A DNA stretch of 8,541 nucleotides from Planctomycetota bacterium (lineage in GTDB: Bacteria; Planctomycetota; SBBH01; JACQRN01): the NCBI GenBank assembly GCA_016206515.1, contig JACQRN010000014.1, forward strand, positions 1 through 8,541. The letters run 5' to 3'. Under the pieces are notes generated by a model. The model was not told the origin of the DNA, did no database searches, and saw only the letters and a program-made list of their open reading frames with translations. Below are positions 5,631 through 8,541 of this stretch, piece by piece (the stretch's first letter is position 1; each line of letters starts with the position of its first letter). The position numbers and the translations under genes were made by a program.

Positions 5631-8470
5631 GGGTGAGAGGGCTCCGCCTCCTCCTGCTGCTGGCCGGGCTCGCCCTGGCGCTCCCCCCCGCCGTCGAGGG
5701 GAAGTCCCAGATCCGCGACCGGGGGATCGACTACCTGGTGTTCGAAACGGACCACTTCGAGGTGTTCTTCACGTCCCGTACGGTGGAGGGACGCGTCCGG
5801 ACCGCCGCGGCGTGGGCGGAGGCACAGTACGCGCGGCTGCGCGACGCTTTCGCCTTCGACCCGGTGGAGGTCCGGGGCCAAAAGATCCCGCTGTTCCTCT
5901 ACCGGTCCCTGCACGAGTTCCACCAGTGGCCGGTCGGCGACGTCGAGGGGGCGCTCGGGGTGACGCACTTCTTCCAGGACCGCGTGGGGCTGCCGCTCCT
6001 GGCCTCCCCCTCCTTCACGAAGGAAGTGCTCGATCACGAGCTGATGCACGCCTTCCAGGTCGCCCGTTACATCCCCGACGCGCGGGTCGGGTGGAGCCTG
6101 ATCAAGATGGGAATCGACCTGCCGTTCTGGTTCGTCGAGGGAGGCGCCGACCACCAGGCGATCCGCTGGAACGCGACGTACGAGATGTTCCTGCGCGAGG
6201 GGTTCCTGTCGGATCAGATACGGAGAATGTCGCACCTGGCGGGAACCGCGCACCTCAACCCGCACGAGGTGGTCCTGCGGTACAAGCAGGGGGCGCTCTT
6301 CCTAACGTTCCTCCAGGAACGGTACGGCCCCGAGTCGATCCGGCGGCTCTTCCACATCTACGCGGGGGTCCACATCGCCGATGAGGCGCTCCTGGAATCT
6401 TTCGGGAAAAGCCTCGGCGAGCTGGACGCGGAGTTCCGCACCTGGGCGCTCACGCGGTACCGCGCGCAGGCCCGCGCTCGCGCGACCCTGGCGGAGGCGG
6501 GCCGCCTCCTGACGCATCCGGCGGGAACCTACTGGACCTGGCATCGCGAGAGCGCCGTCTCCCCCGACGGGAACCGCGTGGCGTTCCTGCACGACCCGCG
6601 CCAGCGCCTCCGCCTGTCGGTCCTGTCCCGGGATGCCCCCGGCGCGGCCGGGACCGGCGCGGCCGGGACCGGCGCGGTCCGGACCCTCGCGAAGTTTCCG
6701 AACCGCCTGCGGCGCATGGAGGGGCCGACCCCGAGCAGCGGATCGCGGCACGAGGAGGGACGCGCCCTGGCGTGGTCGCCCGACGGAGCGATGATCGCGT
6801 TCCTCGCCGAGTGGCGCAACGACACGGGCCTGATCCTCCTCGACGCGCAGGACGGTGGCGTGCGGCGCCGCGTCGCGCTGCCGTTCGATGAGGCGTTCTC
6901 CCCCGCCTGGACCCCGGATGGCAGGTCGATCGTTCTGGCGGGCATGACCGCGGGGGCCACCGACCTGCACCTCCTCGATCTGGCGAGCGGCCGGTGGACC
7001 CGGCTGACGGACGACCCGCATCACGACAACGCCCCGGCCGTGCGGCCCGACGGGAAGGCGGTCGCGTACGTCTCCGAGCGCGCGGGGCAGAGGGACCTGT
7101 TCCTCCTGTCGCTGGAGGACGGGACGACGACGCGCCTCACCCGGACCGCCAGCGAGGAACTCTCGCCGGCCTGGATGCCGGACGGGGGCAGCATCGTGTA
7201 CACCTGCGACGCGGACGGCGGGATCCACGACCTGTGGATCCACGACGTGGCGAACGGCCGTCGCGCCCCCGTGACGCGCGTGCGCGGGGGAGCCTTTACC
7301 CCCTGCCCCATCGAGGGGGGCGCGCGCCTCGTCTTCGCCGGATACGAGGCGTCGCAATACCAGGTGTGCGAGACGGAGATCCCGGGCGACCTGACATGGC
7401 AGGATCTCCCGCAGGACGCCCCGGAGGAGACGAGCGAACCGGTGTGGGACGACGGTGCCGCCGCGCCGTACGCCACGGATTGGCACCTCGACTCGATCTT
7501 CCCCCTGGGCCCCTCGGTCCTCGTCTCGTTCAGCGACCGGACGGGACGGCACACGGTCGCCCCATTCGCGGCGGCCAGTTCGGACCTGGCGGGGAGTTCC
7601 TATGCCCAGGGCGGCGTCGAGTACCGGAACACCACGATGACGGACACCTGGGCCGCCTCCGCAGGCGCCTGGCACGAGGCGCGCCCCTCGCAGGCCGCGC
7701 GGGATGCGGGCCGGACCTGGACGAACCGCCGCGTGGCGTTCGCGGACGTGGGCGTCTCCCGTCCCCTGACCCCGTACCTCGAGGGGAGCCTGGGACTGTT
7801 CGCGGCGGAGGTGACCGAGCGCTCCTCGGTGTCGCGCGGCGCCCGCGACCGGGAGACGCAGACCGCCTGGGTCGCGGCGCTCGGCCAGGGGTACGTCACG
7901 GGGCACACGCTCACCCCCACCGAGGGGGACGCCCTGTTCGCGCGCGCGATGTCGTTCACCGAGGACCTGGGCGGCGACCGGGACGAGTTCCGCACCGACC
8001 TCGTCGGATCGAAGATCGTCTCCCTTCCCTGGCGGGAGGACCACCACCTGGCGGGACTCGCCGCCTGGACGCGCGTGCGGGGACACGACGTGCCGGACGA
8101 CCGGCTCGTTCTGGGCGGACTCCCCTGGGACGGGCCGCGGGGATTCAACGGCGCGGTCGCTGGAACCGACCGGCTCTCGACCCGCCTGGAGTACGGCTTC
8201 CCCTACTGGCGGGAGATCAACTGGGACCCGGAGATGTACGGCCTCTACCTGAAGGACCTGCGGGGGAACGTCTTCTGGGACACCGGCGGGATCGGAAAGC
8301 GCGTCAACACATGGGATGACATCCTCGATCACCAGTCGGCCGGCACAACGCTCCAGATGGACCAGTTCCTATTCCAAAAGTTCCCGGCGCGCCTCGAGCT
8401 GCGCGTCGTGCGCCGCATCTCGGAGCACGACGGGTGGAACCTCGAATTCGGCGTGGGCGCGGGGTTTTAG
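5627..8470 (+). CDS. Exported metallopeptidase-like / PD40 propeller / Omp85-like barrel fusion
   Basis: The product is 947 residues from GTG 5627, which overlaps the lipoprotein stop as GTGA; GTG 5633 is an alternative. It starts with a signal peptide (RLLLLLAGLALALPPAVEG). Residues about 28-290 look like a peptidase MA/gluzincin domain: HELMH at 137-141 gives two zinc ligands and the catalytic glutamate E138, and E171 in WFVEGGADH is the likely third ligand. Residues about 303-610 hold five PD40/TolB-like blades, with (S/R/T/M)-P-D-G turns near 312, 384, 429, 474 and 517 at 43-45 residue spacing after the first. Residues about 620-947 look like a transmembrane beta-barrel with an Omp85 loop-6 type motif P-R-G-F (837-840), LEYGFPYW, and a C-terminal phenylalanine typical of outer-membrane proteins. 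No POTRA domain is seen. Residues 339-353 are a 15-bp repeat array. Domain limits are estimates; substrate and topology are unknown. Confidence 0.85.
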   Translation: MRVRGLRLLLLLAGLALALPPAVEGKSQIRDRGIDYLVFETDHFEVFFTSRTVEGRVRTAAAWAEAQYARLRDAFAFDPVEVRGQKIPLFLYRSLHEFHQWPVGDVEGALGVTHFFQDRVGLPLLASPSFTKEVLDHELMHAFQVARYIPDARVGWSLIKMGIDLPFWFVEGGADHQAIRWNATYEMFLREGFLSDQIRRMSHLAGTAHLNPHEVVLRYKQGALFLTFLQERYGPESIRRLFHIYAGVHIADEALLESFGKSLGELDAEFRTWALTRYRAQARARATLAEAGRLLTHPAGTYWTWHRESAVSPDGNRVAFLHDPRQRLRLSVLSRDAPGAAGTGAAGTGAVRTLAKFPNRLRRMEGPTPSSGSRHEEGRALAWSPDGAMIAFLAEWRNDTGLILLDAQDGGVRRRVALPFDEAFSPAWTPDGRSIVLAGMTAGATDLHLLDLASGRWTRLTDDPHHDNAPAVRPDGKAVAYVSERAGQRDLFLLSLEDGTTTRLTRTASEELSPAWMPDGGSIVYTCDADGGIHDLWIHDVANGRRAPVTRVRGGAFTPCPIEGGARLVFAGYEASQYQVCETEIPGDLTWQDLPQDAPEETSEPVWDDGAAAPYATDWHLDSIFPLGPSVLVSFSDRTGRHTVAPFAAASSDLAGSSYAQGGVEYRNTTMTDTWAASAGAWHEARPSQAARDAGRTWTNRRVAFADVGVSRPLTPYLEGSLGLFAAEVTERSSVSRGARDRETQTAWVAALGQGYVTGHTLTPTEGDALFARAMSFTEDLGGDRDEFRTDLVGSKIVSLPWREDHHLAGLAAWTRVRGHDVPDDRLVLGGLPWDGPRGFNGAVAGTDRLSTRLEYGFPYWREINWDPEMYGLYLKDLRGNVFWDTGGIGKRVNTWDDILDHQSAGTTLQMDQFLFQKFPARLELRVVRRISEHDGWNLEFGVGAGF
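6641..6685 (+). repeat. 15-bp tandem repeat array inside the propeller-barrel gene
   Basis: Two exact copies of GGCGCGGCCGGGACC (6641-6655 and 6656-6670) and one degenerate copy GGCGCGGTCCGGACC (6671-6685) lie in frame. They encode GAAGT, GAAGT and GAVRT at residues 339-353, in a longer than usual segment between the first two propeller blades. Confidence 0.9.
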
Positions 8471-8483
8471 GGTAGTCTGACCC

Positions 8484-8497
8484 GGGCGTGCACGCCC
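8484..8497. other. Perfect 14-bp palindrome around the next candidate start
   Basis: GGGCGTGCACGCCC is a perfect dyad without a loop and contains the GTG at 8488. It could be an operator, but a palindrome this long and GC-rich is not very improbable in this composition. Confidence 0.25.
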
Positions 8498-8541
8498 CCC
8501 TCCGCGCTTTCGGTAGACGTCTCCCCCGCCTCGCCTGGAGC
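8488..8541 (+). CDS. Possible N-terminus of the next gene (3' end outside the window)
   Basis: From GTG 8488 the frame stays open for 18 codons to the window edge (MHAPLRAFGRRLPRLAWS). It begins 17 bp after the barrel protein stop on the same strand. The basic, amphipathic beginning could be the cytoplasmic tip of a membrane protein, but no family can be recognised in 18 residues. There is no clear Shine-Dalgarno sequence. A TAGTCT at 8473-8478, nine bases upstream, is a weak -10-like candidate. Confidence 0.3.
   Translation, partial: MHAPLRAFGRRLPRLAWS

Noticed and set aside
6302..8332. Long open frame of 676 codons on the minus strand
   Set aside because: It is antisense to the barrel-fusion gene, whose propeller and barrel motifs are clear. 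The antisense product has no recognisable fold.
1..8541. tRNA, rRNA, CRISPR array, prophage or insertion sequence
   Set aside because: Reading both strands I found no cloverleaf, ribosomal segment, regularly spaced direct repeats or transposase. The tandem 15-bp arrays have no spacers and lie inside genes.

Overview
The window is very GC-rich, about 70% by eye, with strong G/C bias at third codon positions and GTG used beside ATG as start codon. It looks like chromosomal DNA of a diderm (outer-membrane) bacterium: it encodes an LptC/OstA-like protein, a lipoprotein and a predicted outer-membrane beta-barrel. The M50 protease-trpS-scpA order is common in several deep-branching diderm phyla, but I cannot assign a phylum from the sequence alone. 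I see no rRNA, tRNA, CRISPR array, transposase or phage gene.

Layout. A truncated gene of unknown function enters from the left on the + strand (2-376). It converges on a minus-strand operon, and the meeting point is a 50-bp twin-hairpin repeat (340-389) that contains both stop codons. In transcription order the minus-strand operon is a site-2-type M50 protease (4243-3560), tryptophanyl-tRNA synthetase trpS (3563-2478), the cohesin-like kleisin scpA (2481-1624), a small exported LptC/OstA-like protein (1627-1169) and a TPR protein (1194-385). Every junction overlaps: ATGA, GTGA, ATGA, then 26 nt. The operon is therefore one translationally coupled unit mixing housekeeping, chromosome-segregation and envelope functions. 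scpB, the usual partner after scpA, is not there.

Only 14 bp separate this operon from a divergent + strand operon. The gap holds a symmetric TATCCTA core that could act as a -10 element in both directions. The + strand operon has an archaeal-type MoaA (4258-5226), a PEGA-domain lipoprotein (5238-5630), and a 947-residue exported protein (5627-8470) that combines a gluzincin-type metallopeptidase domain, a PD40/TolB-like beta-propeller and a C-terminal Omp85/BamA-like barrel. The last 71 bp hold a possible next gene start.

The most unusual signals are three. First, a 15-bp unit, consensus GGCGCGGCCGGGACC, is tandemly arrayed at three separate places (2715-2750, 3514-3549, 6641-6685), all in frame inside two unrelated genes. 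Second, one array lies inside the cysteine motif of TrpS and may have lengthened a known Fe-S cluster spacing by exactly one repeat unit (five residues). Third, the protease-propeller-barrel protein is coupled to a lipoprotein and could form a surface or outer-membrane proteolytic module.
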